The notes under the pieces: generated by a model | What the model was told of the DNA's origin: nothing | Databases searched by the model: none | Seen by the model: the letters and a program-made list of their open reading frames with translations, nothing else | Program-made: the position numbers and the translations under genes | From: Athripsodes cinereus | Lineage: Eukaryota; Arthropoda; Insecta; Trichoptera; Leptoceridae | NCBI GenBank assembly: GCA_947579605.1 | Contig: OX388313.1 | Coordinates: forward strand, 1,302,001 to 1,366,000 | Reading direction: 5' to 3' | Length of the DNA stretch: 64,000 bases | Shown here: piece after piece, positions 20,005 through 30,596 of the stretch | Numbering within the stretch: position 1 is the stretch's first letter | How the letters are laid out: each line of letters begins with the position of its first letter

Positions 20005-20370
20005 ACGCCATGTCCCAGGAGGGCTAGGCAGAGAGAACGGAACGCCATAATTATAGATCTATCCATACAAACTTCTTTCGCTTCCTCCACATTCATTCAG
20101 TTTCTCATACATGCACGCTGATATCTGTTACTTAACACGATGCTGACCTTTAGGATTTGAACCATGTTATCAAGCCACGTGGTTCTTGGCCGTCCGCAAT
20201 TCCTCACACCCCCTCTTTCAGATCAGTACACCCTCTTTGTCATTCTTTCATCTTGCATTCGCTCAACATGTCCAAACCATCGTAACAAATTTACACGCAT
20301 TCTATCCGCAACACTCTTCTCGCATCCGCTCATTCTCCTCATATCCTCATTCTTCATTCGATCAAATGTC
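20005..20370 (-). pseudogene. LINE-A (RTE-like) 3' end, decayed
   Basis: From the right: inverse of ATCCTCATTCTTCATTCGAT (NEDIRR-M part), AACATGTCCAAACCATCGTA (LRWFGHVE part), GTGGTTCTTGGCCGTCCGCA (RPRTTW part), then the 3' UTR inverse GGCAGAGAGAACGGAACGCC and CCTCACGCCATGTCCC. Several frameshifts; ORFs here on the plus strand are shadows. Confidence 0.75.
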
Positions 20371-21054
20371 TAGGTTTGAAATAAACGCTATTTTTAATTT
20401 AGAAAATAAATCCCTTGGAATCTTCGAATTAGTTTAGTCTTTCACTTTCTCTGCAGGTTTTCCAATGTCCCGTAAAAATCAAATGTTTGCAAGACATTTA
20501 TGTATGTAATGATCAGCTACACCTTGTATATGTTCCTACTTATTTTTTATCTTTTGTAATATGGAGGGAACGATCTGTAACTTGTGTGAAACTATAGTCC
20601 GCTTGTTGTATTTACTTATACCTGATCAATCTAAAACAAATGCATGACCTTTGAAAATGGAACAAAAACAATGTGTTTGACGTTAATCAGATATACTTAT
20701 TTGTTTTAATAGATAATTTTCAGACATCAAACTTTCTGCTTTCACTTTTCATCTTGTGCGTTGATGCAATCTTTCATCTCACCTCTTCGTGACATCTGCA
20801 CGACACGATATGTTATGTTATGTCGATGCACCATAGATACGCGGTACACTTATATAAAATAATAAATATTTTTCTATAAATAATAATTATGAAGTTATTT
20901 AATATGTTTTATATCGTGGGAACTAATGAAGTGACGGTTAAGTAAATGCGGTGTAGCGTGTCGGATTGTAAATTGTACATCGATCTCTTAAAATGTTTAG
21001 AACGTCACAGCTTTATCTATGCTATGGTCATAGATAAAGTTATCTTCGACTATG
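20371..21054. other. AT-rich sequence, nothing assigned
   Basis: A short TTTTCCAATGTCCCGTAAAA at about 20457 resembles an internal SINE-T piece. Nothing else recognised. Confidence 0.4.
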
Positions 21055-21700
21055 TATGTATTCTTCTTCTTCTCGTGCCGTATCAGGTCCCCCCGACGTT
21101 GGTAATCACTCTGGCTTCTCTATCTTGCGCGACCCGGAACAGCTCCCCCACATGTCTCACCCCGGTCCAGTCTCTTATGTTGCGCAGCCAAGACGTTTGC
21201 CTTCTACCAGAACCACGCTGCCCCTCAATCTTCAACCACATCTCGAATGCCTCGTGCACTTTCAGGGTCCAAGTTTCCGAGCCATACAGCAGTACAGATC
21301 ACACATAGCACTTTAACATTCTCTGCCTGAGTTTAAAATTTATATTGTCATTGCAGAATATTGATCTCATTTTGTTGAATGAACTACGGGCTGCTTCAAT
21401 CCTGCACTTCACTTCCACATCTGGGTCCACAGACGACGTAATCATACTACCCAGGTACTTAAATCGATCCACCCTCTCCAGCAGTTCACCATTGAGTTGC
21501 AATGTTATAGCGGAGTAATCCGCTCTGCCAAATGCCATCCACTTCGTCTTTTTTTTGTTAATTTTAAGGCCTAATTCTTCTCCTGCGTTATTAATGTTTA
21601 TAAGGAGCTTCTGGAGATCTGCGATGCTATCGGCCAGGATGACAGTGTCATCGGCATATCGGCATTTCCGTATTCTATTTCTATTAGATTTAGGTATAGT
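21055..21700 (-). pseudogene. LINE-B (RTE-like) with RT YADD box
   Basis: Minus strand begins near 21665 with YADDTVILADSIADLQKLL, the reverse-transcriptase catalytic box and following helix, then LGLKINKKKTKWMAFGR, LLERVDRFKYLGSMITSSVD and NKMRSIFCNDNINFKLRQRM. The frame 21299-21538 stops at KCYV; the continuation (EAFEMW region, RQTSWLRNIRDWTGVRHVGE and VITNVGGT) lies in shifted frames. It ends with AGAAGAAGAAGAATACAT, a (GAA)n tail. This copy retains the most RT sequence in the window, but the fingers, palm start and endonuclease are missing. Confidence 0.85.
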
Positions 21701-22469
21701 TCAATTAATAAAATTTATTATAAAGTAATACTTTACTCTATGGTCCATTGCATAGACAAAACCGTTCACATTTTTAAGAAGCTGTCGGCATTGATATACA
21801 TAGTCTCGTGTTTGATATTTCACTTCGTGACCTAGGTATGGCAAAAAAAACTTAACATTATTTCTCAAAAGCTAACAGGTGAAAGAAGATCCGATTCCAA
21901 TATTTATATACTCGATGATTTAGATTTATTGTTATTGATTGTATTTTGAAAGTCTTATATTGAATATTCAAAATATTTATTATATTATTAGCTAATTTTG
22001 ACATTTGGTATTAACATCTTGATATAGTTAATGGTTTGCCACAATATTATTAAATTCGTTCAGTCATACCATCACATCATTTCCCCATAAGTGGGGTAAC
22101 ATATACAACTCATCCTTATTTCGACCCAACATTAAAATTAGACAAGCAATCGATTCGCAAGCGAAAAAAGGTCTCAGATTCCCAGAATTTATGATTTCAT
22201 TTGCTCTTTGAATTTCTACACCTCTCCCGTCGCCATATTTTCAAAATGATATATTTAGATGAAAGAAATCCCTACTCGCTATTGCATATCACCACATTTT
22301 TTTATGTTAATTGCTTTGTTGATTTTGTTATGTGAATGATGATGTGCAAAAGGAATAAAATAAATAAACAAATGTAGGAATTTTAAAAGTTGACCGTTCT
22401 CCTCGGTTTTGTTAATGAATATTTTGCTAGATTCTTGAGTCTGGTATTATTTGTCGACTTTTCAAAATT
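21701..22469. other. AT-rich sequence with a small SINE-T piece
   Basis: At 22067-22100 ACCATCACATCATTTCCCCA then TAAGTGGGGTAAC is an inverted SINE-T 3' end. Otherwise nothing recognised. Confidence 0.45.
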
Positions 22470-22511
22470 GTGGACCTTAAGTATGTTTGCGATCTATTGT
22501 TGCCCACCCCT
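22470..22511. mobile_element. possible hAT element terminus
   Basis: GCGATCTATTGTTGCCCACC then CCTG resembles the CAGGGGTGGGCAA terminus of many hAT elements, inverted. No matching left end was found within the window, so this is a solo end at best. Confidence 0.35.
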
Positions 22512-23019
22512 GGTATAGAATATTATGTAAGTATTTATTAAATAACAATAAAATTAACTGAATAATCTAATCTAGGTTAGGGAACTATATAATGTTTTGC
22601 AATACATACCTACTGTGTGATATATTATCTAGTTTGATATATAATTATTTATTATGATTATTTACCAATAATGATGTTCGTATATAACGTTCGTGATAAG
22701 CCTAGTGCGAATGTTCCCACACTAATCATGTATCGTGTCCACCTTAGTATTAATATTTATTTATTATTTTTATTTATAATTGTAGTAAGTATGCAAATTA
22801 TAATATTTTTTAATTATTTTAAATAAATAATTTTTTGTTGTTGTTATTATTATTGTTGTGATTTTTATGTAATAAATGCAAAAATGTGTGAACTCTCTCA
22901 TTACACAATATTTGTTGCGCTTATCGACCTATTTAAATAAAATAAAAATAAAAAATTAACATTAGTATAGAGTAGAACCGCAGTATTAATTTTCTCAGAA
23001 AATGTGTTCAAAAATTACT
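22512..23019. other. AT-rich sequence, nothing assigned
   Basis: Very AT-rich with TTATTATT runs; no gene, RNA or named repeat. Confidence 0.5.
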
Positions 23020-23264
23020 CTACTATCACGGCATATCTCACAAGTGGGGTAGACAGCTGACCAGCTGCAGCTTATGAAAATGCAAGCTGTCCACTTTGCT
23101 GAATTTAAAATGTCTTTATTTTTGACACACGACACGATCCACCTTGCTTTTACAGGACAAAGATTGTAATAATAATATAATTTTGCTGTTTCACCCCATA
23201 CCATTATAATATTAATGGTTTTTTCCTATTTAGGGATACTTATTTAAAAAAAGAAGATATAATA

Positions 23265-23408
23265 TATCTGGGTTTTGTTATAAACCCAAATACAACCTTA
23301 TACCTACACCTTTTACAGTAAGCTAAAAGCTTGTGTCGTCTAAGGGGAGTTTGTCGGCACCTGGAATCGAACCACGGACCCCATGTTCAGGAAGCCGAGA
23401 CTCTACTT
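23265..23408 (-). mobile_element. tRNA-derived SINE, family 2
   Basis: Minus strand: GCCTGGAAGTAGAGTCTCGG (A-box region), then CCGTGGTTCGATTCCAGG (B box GGTTCGATTCC), then the body GACACAAGCTTTTAGCTTAC, AGGTTGTATTTGGGTTTATA and CCCAGATATATTATA. Nearly full length, same layout as 55690-55860. Confidence 0.8.
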
Positions 23409-23439
23409 CCAGGCTATAGGCCTAAAAAAATATATATAT

Positions 23440-23592
23440 AATATATTTTTTTATTATTTACTGTACACCGATCACAGTACATCCAATTTTATAGAAAAAT
23501 GCATTCTAATTAGATATATAATCAATATACAGAAGGCGAGTTTATCCCAAAGCCGCGATTACTTCCAACTAACCCAAACGTTAGTTATATAA
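23440..23592 (-). mobile_element. LINE 3' UTR repeat (type U)
   Basis: AAAAATGCATTCTAATTAGA, then AATATACAGAAGGCGAGTTT and TTACTTCCAACTAACCCAAA match segments at 39150-39285 and 54390-54510. The inverse, TTGGTTGGAAGA...AACTCGCC, is a 3' UTR style I associate with lepidopteran LINEs. No coding part. Confidence 0.55.
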
Positions 23593-23908
23593 CTGACAAA
23601 GCCTTAAAATGGCCCCTATTATGTGAGACCGATCCTTTGCCGGGTGCTCCTTGAAATATTTAAATGTACCGTTTTTTAAATCTTAAATAGATTAACAAAT
23701 AACATACTACTTGCAAATTTTCTATTAATTAGTTTCTACTAATTTATGATGATAGTATTTTATATACTGTTTACGTATGTACTATGTGCTGTCTTGTGTT
23801 CGCGAGAGGAGAAGCAGCTCCAAATATGGCGACCACATTGTTGTAGTTTTGCAAAGGTCATGCATTGAGATTGGCGTGAGAAATCGTAGCATAGAATACC
23901 ATACAGTT

Positions 23909-24221
23909 CAGTGATCTCGAACCTCTGGAGGGAAGAAAATGGCTTCAGGCTGCGGAAGAAACATGTAATTCAGTCAGTCAGTCCTTTTTTTAGCTGTGCA
24001 TAATTTGTGAAATGTTCCTTAAAAAAACTGAGGAAAACGTTAAACATTTCAAATTTATAACTTTTCAAAAATTTGGCGACGGAAGGTAGAAATTTTGAAT
24101 GCAAAGGAAAGCTAAGACTTAAAATAATACATTCTAAGCTAAACAATCAACGTCTAACCTTCAGCGGTAAATTTGTTAAACATTAACCAGTCCGCGGATT
24201 CCAAAAGGTTGTGGATCACTG
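23909..24221. mobile_element. hAT-type non-autonomous element
   Basis: Left end CAGTGATCTCGAACCTCTGG and inverse right end CAGTGATCCACAACCTTTTG match over most positions. Eight-base flanks ATACAGTT (23901-23908) and ATATAGCT (24222-24229) agree at six of eight positions, as expected for an old hAT duplication. Interior is non-coding; a minus-strand ORF crossing it is chance. Confidence 0.6.
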
Positions 24222-24309
24222 ATATAGCTCGTGTCAAATAATTATGAAAAAAAATGTATTCTACACATTGAACTGTATGAACATTTAAAAGACACCTATA
24301 CATTTTCTT

Positions 24310-24470
24310 TTTTCTAGTTCCCACTGTCCGTATTGGGTCAGGAAACCATTGCGTCTTGGAATTTTCTTCCGAGCTCTTGCCCATTTCTGCTTCCAGGACC
24401 TCTAGCCAATCCAAAGCAAGTCTTTCAACACACATGTTTGACACTTCTTCTTGCTATCTTCCCCTGGAGT
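24310..24470. repeat. dispersed repeat, copy 1 (pair with 40350)
   Basis: CTGCTTCCAGGACCTCTAGCC then AATCCAAAGCAAGTCTTTCA and ACACACATGTTTGACA correspond to CTGCTTCCAGGTCCTCTGGC, AATCCCAAAAGAACTCTTTC and AACTCATATGTTTAACACC at 40370-40430. On the minus strand this copy is open as LALDWLEVLEAEMGKSSEEN, so it may be part of a LINE or other element protein. Family unknown. Confidence 0.5.
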
Positions 24471-24689
24471 GGCATTGTTCTTTTATTATATTCGTTGTTT
24501 TCAAATTATATTTGCGACCATACATCCATATGTTTGTATTGAGACAATCTAGATTATCGGATTAAATAATGTCATTCAGAATGGGTCGCACAGTTTATTG
24601 CTGAATTGATAATTTTGAATGCCATTCATAGAAAGAATGCTTTAACAAAAAATTAAAGATTGCATTCATTTTGATTCATTGAATTCAAG

Positions 24690-25117
24690 ATGACGGGTTC
24701 TGCGACACCAAAAGCTCTGACATAGAAGCAGGATTCGACGGCTCTATCGATCTCGTCCAGCATTTTTCGTTGATATCTTTGCTGAGCGTAAGGGTCTACT
24801 TGCAAGTGTTTTGAGAACACAGAAAGTGACTAAGATGCCATTTTATTCAAAGCCTTGTAGACTATTAGACACAGCTTGTATTGGACCCTTTCACCTACTC
24901 CTAACTCTAACTCCAGCAATAATGTGATGTGACAACCCTTATCCTCGCGGAAAATAAGCCTTGCAGCGCCATTGAATACCATTTGTAGACGGTTCAGTTG
25001 GATCTGCGGTAGTCTTAGATATACCAAGTTGCAGTAGTCTAGTCTAGAGATTGCAATAATACCAACAAGAATAATGCCAATATTTCGATGGTACCTAATA
25101 GTTTTTACCACACACAT
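24690..25117 (-). pseudogene. CR1/L2-like LINE reverse transcriptase C-terminal relic
   Basis: Minus-strand frame 25117-24830 contains IAISRLDYCNLVYLRLPQIQ, then RLQMVFNGAARLIF and HITLLLELELGVGERVQYK, LCLIVYKALNKMAS. The SRLDYCN...LP...LQ...AAR pattern and the R-V-Q-Y-K-L-C-L-x-V-Y-K-A-L segment are hallmarks of CR1/L2 RT proteins. After a stop or frameshift the RPLRSAK segment follows at about 24790. The end shows TGAATG-like repeats near 24590-24690, suggesting an L2-type simple tail. Confidence 0.8.
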
Positions 25118-25170
25118 ATTTTTCTATATAATATATCGTCACAGCATAATACCGCACACTTCATCTACTA

Positions 25171-25364
25171 CAGTGGTTCCAAAACTTTTAATTTCGCGTA
25201 CCACACACGAAATTATAAATCAGTAGCGTACCACTGAACTGAATTTAAAAACGTTTTATCTAATTGTTTACTGTGTATGTCCTATGGCTATGGCTGCTTA
25301 CGTACCACCTGAATAATTGTCGGGTACCACTGGTGGTACGCGTACCATAGTTTGGAAATCACTG
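25171..25364. mobile_element. hAT-type MITE, 194 bp, 8-bp target duplication
   Basis: Left end CAGTGGTTCCAAAACTTTTA and inverse right end CAGTGATTTCCAAACTATGG pair as hAT TIRs. Flanks ATCTACTA (25163-25170) and ATCTACCA (25365-25372) are eight bases with one change. Subterminal GCGTACCAC motifs occur at both ends. Non-coding. Confidence 0.85.
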
Positions 25365-25372
25365 ATCTACCA

Positions 25373-26157
25373 GAATTATTTGCATAGAGCTTGTATATCT
25401 TTGTTTGCAGTTTGCATAAAGTTTTAGCAGGTAGTCACATAGACACTTATAATAATATGTATTTATATGAAATAAGAATAACATGGTAATCTTGCTTTTA
25501 TCTAGAGTTTATTGCTTTATAAGCAGTCAGTTGCTATATTAAGATTAACATAATAATAAAATATATATAATATTCAGACTGCTTATGATGACACTCCCAC
25601 TAAGTCTTAGGATTCTATGTACATACATTGTACAGCGAATCCAGAAGAAGTAGGCATTTAAATTATTCATTAATATTAGCTTAATGTTATTCATAATATT
25701 ATACCGTCATATGTCAAGCCTTCATCAAATACCATAATACTTAATGTAAATATGTATTTAATATTTTCCTTTATTTAGCGCCATCAAATCACTGGAATAG
25801 TTAGAAGACGTTGATTGGTTACAGTGAAAATGAGAACCTTTTTTTAGAGCTCAGTTTTCAAGATTTGATAATAATTGTCTTAACTCTTTAAATTTCTCTC
25901 CCCGTCGCCAGATTTTCGTGAAGTTATTTAATTATTTATTAAATTTTTACAGGGATACAAACAGTCATTCAAATAATATTAACAGAATTTGTATTAAGCC
26001 ACAAGTGGACCAGTAAAGTCTTCTATCATTACCAAAATGTAATACAAATTACTTACGCAAGAACAATGCCAAACAACATGTTGATTCGAACAAACTTCAT
26101 GATTTACTCGGTTTTGTTAGGGATTATTTTCCAAATTCACAACAAAAAAGATTACTG
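25373..26157. other. AT-rich sequence, nothing assigned
   Basis: No gene, RNA or named repeat recognised. Confidence 0.5.
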
Positions 26158-26165
26158 TAACCCTA

Positions 26166-26319
26166 ATCGAAATAAATAAAACAAGCGTTTTATTCTACTA
26201 TTGATTTATTCCATAAGAGAGACGTCTTGTCCTTATAAGACGAAAGACGTCTTATAAAGACGTCTCTCTCATCGAATAAATCAATAGTAGAATAAAACGC
26301 TTATTTTATTTATTTCGAT
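26166..26319. repeat. 154-bp near-perfect palindrome
   Basis: Arms of about 62 bases (from ATCGAAATAAATAAAACAAG to AGAGAGACGTCTT and back) differ at only a few positions. The centre forms smaller hairpins around GACGTCTT and AAGACGTC. TAACCCTAA occurs at 26158-26166 and 26335-26343, a possible 9-bp target duplication, with 15 extra bases after the right arm. Looks like a foldback insertion; an assembly artefact should also be excluded. Confidence 0.8.
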
Positions 26320-26389
26320 ATGGAATTCTACTATTAACCCTAACGTTTCTTTCCCAGCCCGATACCATTAGCTCCGCGAATTGGGGGTC

Positions 26390-26545
26390 GTAATCTAACT
26401 ATGTTGACCGTGCCTTCCGTTAAAGACCCTCTATTGTTCAGGATGTGTTATGATTCTTGAAGACGCCCTTGCAGTGTTTTTTTTTTCCATGAAACGGCGC
26501 ATCTTCAAAAATTTACTAATTTATTATTATTATACCAGTTATGTA
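26390..26545 (+). mobile_element. CR1-like LINE 3' end, fragment
   Basis: TTGACCGTGCCTTCCGTTAA, then TTGTTCAGGATGTGTTATGA, TTCTTGAAGACGCCCTTGCA and CATGAAACGGCGCATCTTCA match in order the segment 62070-62255, whose coding part reads like a CR1-type RT end. Also matches 47455-47560 inverted. Confidence 0.65.
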
Positions 26546-27540
26546 AAGTGTTAGACATATGCCCCTCTTTAACTGTAATTTAATATTTAGGTATACTAAA
26601 ATTATGTAAAATTAATTCATAAATAAATACTTTTCCCTTCACCTGTATCTAGTATTCAGCGAAAGTCGAATTTATTACAAAACCGTCACTCTAACAGGCA
26701 ATCAATATTAATATCATTACCTACTAAACAACTTTTGATAAGTCATTTGATATCTGATGTTTGGTGCGATATCATTCAATTCCTCTATCGTCAATAAATT
26801 CGTTGATGTGATAGTAAAACTAAATTCTCGTAAAATCCGTTAGTTGAATATAATAATTATTGACGTTGATTTCTCTATTAAGTGCCTCTTCTGTCACTAT
26901 TTTTAACTGCTTGTAGTGAAATGTCGATTCCAACCTCACAACTATTTAAATTGATGATGCTGGAGAATCAAGGGAGTGCGTTAATTATACTAAGATGGAT
27001 CAAAGCCTGTCCCAGAACACGAGCCACGCTCAATTCTGGGACAGGTATTTGATCAAATAAATTGATGATATTTATTATTTATTATTAGAATTATGCTGAA
27101 CACTATAGTAATCATTTTGTTTTTGTATGTTTTATTAGTACTTTTACACCAATGCAAGGAATGTTTCCACTTTTAGTTCTGTATCAATATAATTTTTGCC
27201 TAATTGTTGTTTCTTTATTATTGGTGTTTGCCGGAAATCGTTCAAAGTTTTATTTTTACACACGTCGGCGTTACATGTCTTTCTGGTGGTAAAGCATTCT
27301 GGTCCAATAAATTCAGAAGTAAATTTTAGAGGTAAAAGCCAGTTGCCTGCGTCGGTAGTTGCCTCAATTTGGTCCTCTCAACCAATCTCAAAGTCTTACA
27401 AAAAGCATTTCACAATGTGGCTCGGTTCATTATCTGGCATTAGCCGCATTTACACTAAGAACTAGATGATAAACTACATTGGTCCTTAATATTATAGTCT
27501 GCAAATCTGCCATACCCCGTTCGTAGTCTATGCTATGAGT
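26546..27540. other. AT-rich sequence with one small hairpin
   Basis: Besides the hairpin at 26998-27054, an 89-codon ORF at 27196-27465 has no motif I recognise, although its second half (GKSQLPASVVASIWSSQP) is of higher complexity than the surroundings. Not called as a gene. Confidence 0.4.
26998..27054. repeat. 57-base hairpin with 20-bp stem
   Basis: GATCAAAGCCTGTCCCAGAA (26998-27017) pairs with TTCTGGGACAGGTATTTGATC at 27034-27054 around a 16-base loop with a single one-to-two-base bulge. It could be a miRNA-like precursor, the core of a tiny MITE, or simple palindromic sequence. Confidence 0.6.
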
Positions 27541-27544
27541 ACCT

Positions 27545-27700
27545 AAATTCAAATTCAAATTCGTTTATTTCCTCAAATAAGCGTATACAATCAAATATCC
27601 ATAATAATATGCCAATAAAGCTAATTCCACTTTGCCACCTCACTAGGCTAAAGCCCGTGTCGAGATATATTTTAATACTGGTTGGTTTCTATTTGTAAGA
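27545..27700 (-). mobile_element. LINE 3' end (ATTCAAATTC tail type)
   Basis: AAATTCAAATTCAAATTCGT then TTATTTCCTCAAATAAGC, later GCCAATAAAGCTAATTCCAC and CCACCTCACTAGGCTAAAGC. The (TTCAAA)n start plus CCACC body resembles the inverted 3' end of a widespread lepidopteran LINE group; assignment from memory only. Confidence 0.45.
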
Positions 27701-28224
27701 TCCATTAAACACATTGTATAATACAAATGATTAATAAATTCGATTATTATAACAAACACATTATTACTAATAAACTAAGTGTGACAATGGTGCATTATCG
27801 ATAATTATATAGGTACTTAGTGTTACCTATCTGTTTCATTACTCTTTGTTTGAGAGTCTCACTTTGTTTAGTCCACATTATTAAATATAATATTGTCATT
27901 TGTCTTTCTTTGTGTTGTGTTATTATTATTTGTGTATGGTACTCGTAATTTGTCAATAGAAATAATAAAATGTAGGTAATTAGTTATTACTTGAATTAGA
28001 TCCGTCCGTAGCTCCGTACCCTAAGTAATTTATTCATTATCAATTGATTGAGAAATCAATACGCGTATAAAACTAAGATATATCTTTGATTCACTGAAGT
28101 CTGCCTATCATACATGAATATCTCTTTGATTTAAATAGATTTTTATTTATGTGAGATTGCCGCTTTGATCATGTGTTTGATAGTTTGTTGATAGATTTAT
28201 TTCTTTAAATAAGCAATATGTCTT
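27701..28224. other. AT-rich sequence, nothing assigned
   Basis: No gene or repeat recognised. Confidence 0.5.
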
Positions 28225-28365
28225 AAAATACTGTTTAATGAGATGTGTCTATCAGGGATACACATGGCTTGATCATATAGATTCTCAGTGATGGTTGAGT
28301 TTAGTGGCAAACTGGATGTCTTTTCTTTCTGTCCATTCCACAAAAGACATGACGTGAGGGCATAG
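28225..28365 (+). pseudogene. LINE-A 3' end, heavily decayed
   Basis: ATACACATGGCTTGATCATA (the TWLDHV codons), then TTCTGTCCATTCCACAAAAG and ACATGACGTGAGGGCATAGA (the CCACTTGGGATACGGCGTGAGGG tail). Old copy with many changes. Confidence 0.5.
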
Positions 28366-28562
28366 AAAAGTAAAGACATAGATGAAACTATAAAAAGCAA
28401 ATCGTTTCTTGCATCCTCTACAACAAATTTAAGGAGAAATTCCTGATTATTTTCTCTAGAAATTTTAACTTTTTAAAGAAATACCGAATTAAGTATGTTC
28501 AAAAAAGGTCCAAATTATTTTCAGGGTAAATGAATTAAAAAATGTATAATTTGTTTAGTATC

Positions 28563-28612
28563 TTCTTCTTCTTTTTCCGGCAAGGCACCCGACATCGAGT
28601 GAATTAGGTATG
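28563..28612 (-). mobile_element. 50-bp retroposed LINE tail with 13-bp target duplication
   Basis: TTTGTTTAGTATC at 28550-28562 and 28613-28625 is a perfect duplication. The insert, read on the minus strand, is TACCTAATTCACTCGATGTC, GGGTGCCTTGCCGGAAAAAG then (AAG)n. The (GAA)-type tail sits at its 3' end as expected for target-primed reverse transcription. Same unit at 56995-57041. Confidence 0.85.
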
Positions 28613-28625
28613 TTTGTTTAGTATC

Positions 28626-29485
28626 GTAATTATTTATTTTATTTTCTTGCGTATCTATAAATCTAACAACACTTAAACTCGCATAACCTAAATTCATATA
28701 AAATTTTCCATAATGTACTGTTAGCAAATGTGAGGTGTGCCAAAAGGATGCGAGTTAGTACCCGTCTAGGAAAAATATATATCTCATTTCTTTGTACATA
28801 ATGTTATCTTGGCAGTGTAAAGATGTGTATCTCGGCCATATAACGGGTCCTTGTGTGTGTGTAGCTATTGTGCTCGTAATAAAATATTGTCGTACTAAGC
28901 ATAATACCATGTAATACATAATGGCATGTGTGTATTATTTTCATTTGTACCTATTGCAAAGAATTCAGTTCTTGTTTGTCATTATATTTTATAAGTATGA
29001 CTGTCAAATTTTAGAGGCGTCATTAATTATTTCTCTTTGTAATGTTTCTCTCTGTACTCTTTTTGTTGTTATAATAGGTACTTTCAAAAAGTTACTGTAT
29101 CAGATGTATCTATATTTATTTCAGCCAAACAAGTCCATGAAATGTTTAGATCGAACACTATCCCACGTAACCAGAAATCGTTTCACCATTTTCTTTCTAC
29201 AATGTGATAATCTGTGGGATCCGAACATTGGGATGTGGGATCCGAACACACTTAGGGATAGCATGTGTGGTGATGGCAGGGCAAATACAAAACGTGATTC
29301 AAACCTAACACCTTTCCTTTAGTCATCCGAAACTGTATGATCAGAGTTACAACTTTCTCATAATTCTTCAGCTTGATGTGGTTGTGTCAGGCAATAAGCA
29401 TAATTTTCTCAATAAATCTAATAATCTAATTTTAATTATCACTATTTTTATAAATGTTCTAATATTTTGTTCATTGTTGTTTCAG
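28626..29485. other. AT-rich sequence; long ORF judged chance
   Basis: A 133-codon plus-strand ORF (28921-29322) has no motif I recognise; its end contains a local duplication (GTGGGATCCGAACA twice, near 29216 and 29237). Not called. Confidence 0.4.
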
Positions 29486-29532
29486 ATGTTAATCTAAAAA
29501 GCCTAAAGGAGAGCTTCAACGTCACAAAAAAA
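29486..29532 (+). CDS. candidate internal exon of a host gene
   Basis: A good acceptor (ATTTTGTTCATTGTTGTTTCAG, shown from its pyrimidine run) precedes 47 bases followed by a strong donor GTAAGTATTTTT. One frame is open, DVNLKSLKESFNVTKK if the previous exon ends in G; the other two frames have stops. One base (G) is left over at the end. The region is outside any repeat I recognise. Its phase fits the candidate terminal exon at 39003-39052. I cannot name the protein. The upstream exons are not identified and may lie outside the window. Confidence 0.42.
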
Positions 29533-30596
29533 GTAAGTATTTTTCTCGATAAATCAATAGTTTCAAACTGTTCTATTATGGCTTCATTTCATTTACAATG
29601 CGGTTTATTATTTGTTTCATGAATTTTATAGCCAAATATATCTAAATATCAAAGGAAACGTTTATAAAATTGTGTTATCAATTACGTATTAACAAATAGT
29701 AGACACTAAACGATAAACGTATATATGTGTATGTCAGACATGGAGATAAATTTTATCTCATAGGACTTCCTCTTAATTATTGCCAACACCGCAGACCCCT
29801 TTGGTCTGATGATAATTATATAAAGTGTCGTGGTCTCTTATCTCTTGCAAATGTAATAGATCTGTATAATAAATATCTTTGATTCCTGTGACCTTTAACA
29901 AAAGGTTACAAAGTTGTATCAAAATCATTGTCCTTTTGATAATTCTGAGCTCTTTGGTTGTTTCAAACAAAATTTATAACTTATTTAACCGGTGTTCCTT
30001 CAATTTTTCTAGAATGTCTCAACTCAACCCAACACACACGACCTTTTACTTGAATTCAATTTTTTTCTTGTCCATTACTATCTACATAATTCGAAGAAGT
30101 ACGATATTTTTAACAATCGAAATACGTGTTTAATTCAGTTTCAACATAGAAAAGTTGTGACATTTTGGAATGCCGAATAAAATTGAAGAATAAAAAAATT
30201 TAAAACTACCTAAAAATGGTTTGTAATTATCGGTACAAAAGCAGTCACAGAATATACCAGAGAAAGCTTATCAAATCAAACTTAAAAGACTGGTGTCAGT
30301 AATGCCTGACTGTTGACAAATATGAAAGAATTGCTGCTGTCAATAAAATAGTGGCAATAAAAATAACAAGTATTTAATAATGTCTTGAGAGACGTGGGTT
30401 TCGAATGTTAATTATTAGTCTTGGTGTTGTACAAATCAAAATAAACTATGTAATTGTGTTGCAATTTGTAACGATTAAAATAACCATGTCGTGATATATT
30501 ATGTCCGAAATGTTTATTGTATAATGCAAGCAATCGACACATAAATATTTTAGTCTGTGTGTACTCGTGTATTTTTAAAATTCATGTGTATTCAAT
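29533..30596. other. AT-rich, possible intron sequence
   Basis: No repeat or gene recognised. Lies between the two candidate exons. ORFs at 29773-30133 on both strands look like chance. Confidence 0.4.

Larger units (their letters stand above)
23020..23660 (-). mobile_element. SINE-T copy split by nested retroposons
   Basis: The 3' and middle parts lie at 23020-23165 (CTATCACGGCATATCTCACA, CAAGTGGGGTAGACAGC, TTGCTTTTACAGGACAAAG) and the 5' start at about 23617-23657 (GAGACCGATCCTTTGCCGGG then TGCTCC). About 450 bp between them holds a family 2 SINE and a LINE 3' UTR, giving at least two later insertions. Confidence 0.65.

Noticed and set aside
20164..20437. Two plus-strand ORFs of 69 and 83 codons
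   Set aside because: They are antisense shadows of the LINE-A fragment on the minus strand.
28921..29322. 133-codon plus-strand ORF
   Set aside because: Hydrophobic, no motif, and contains a local duplication; no support as an exon.
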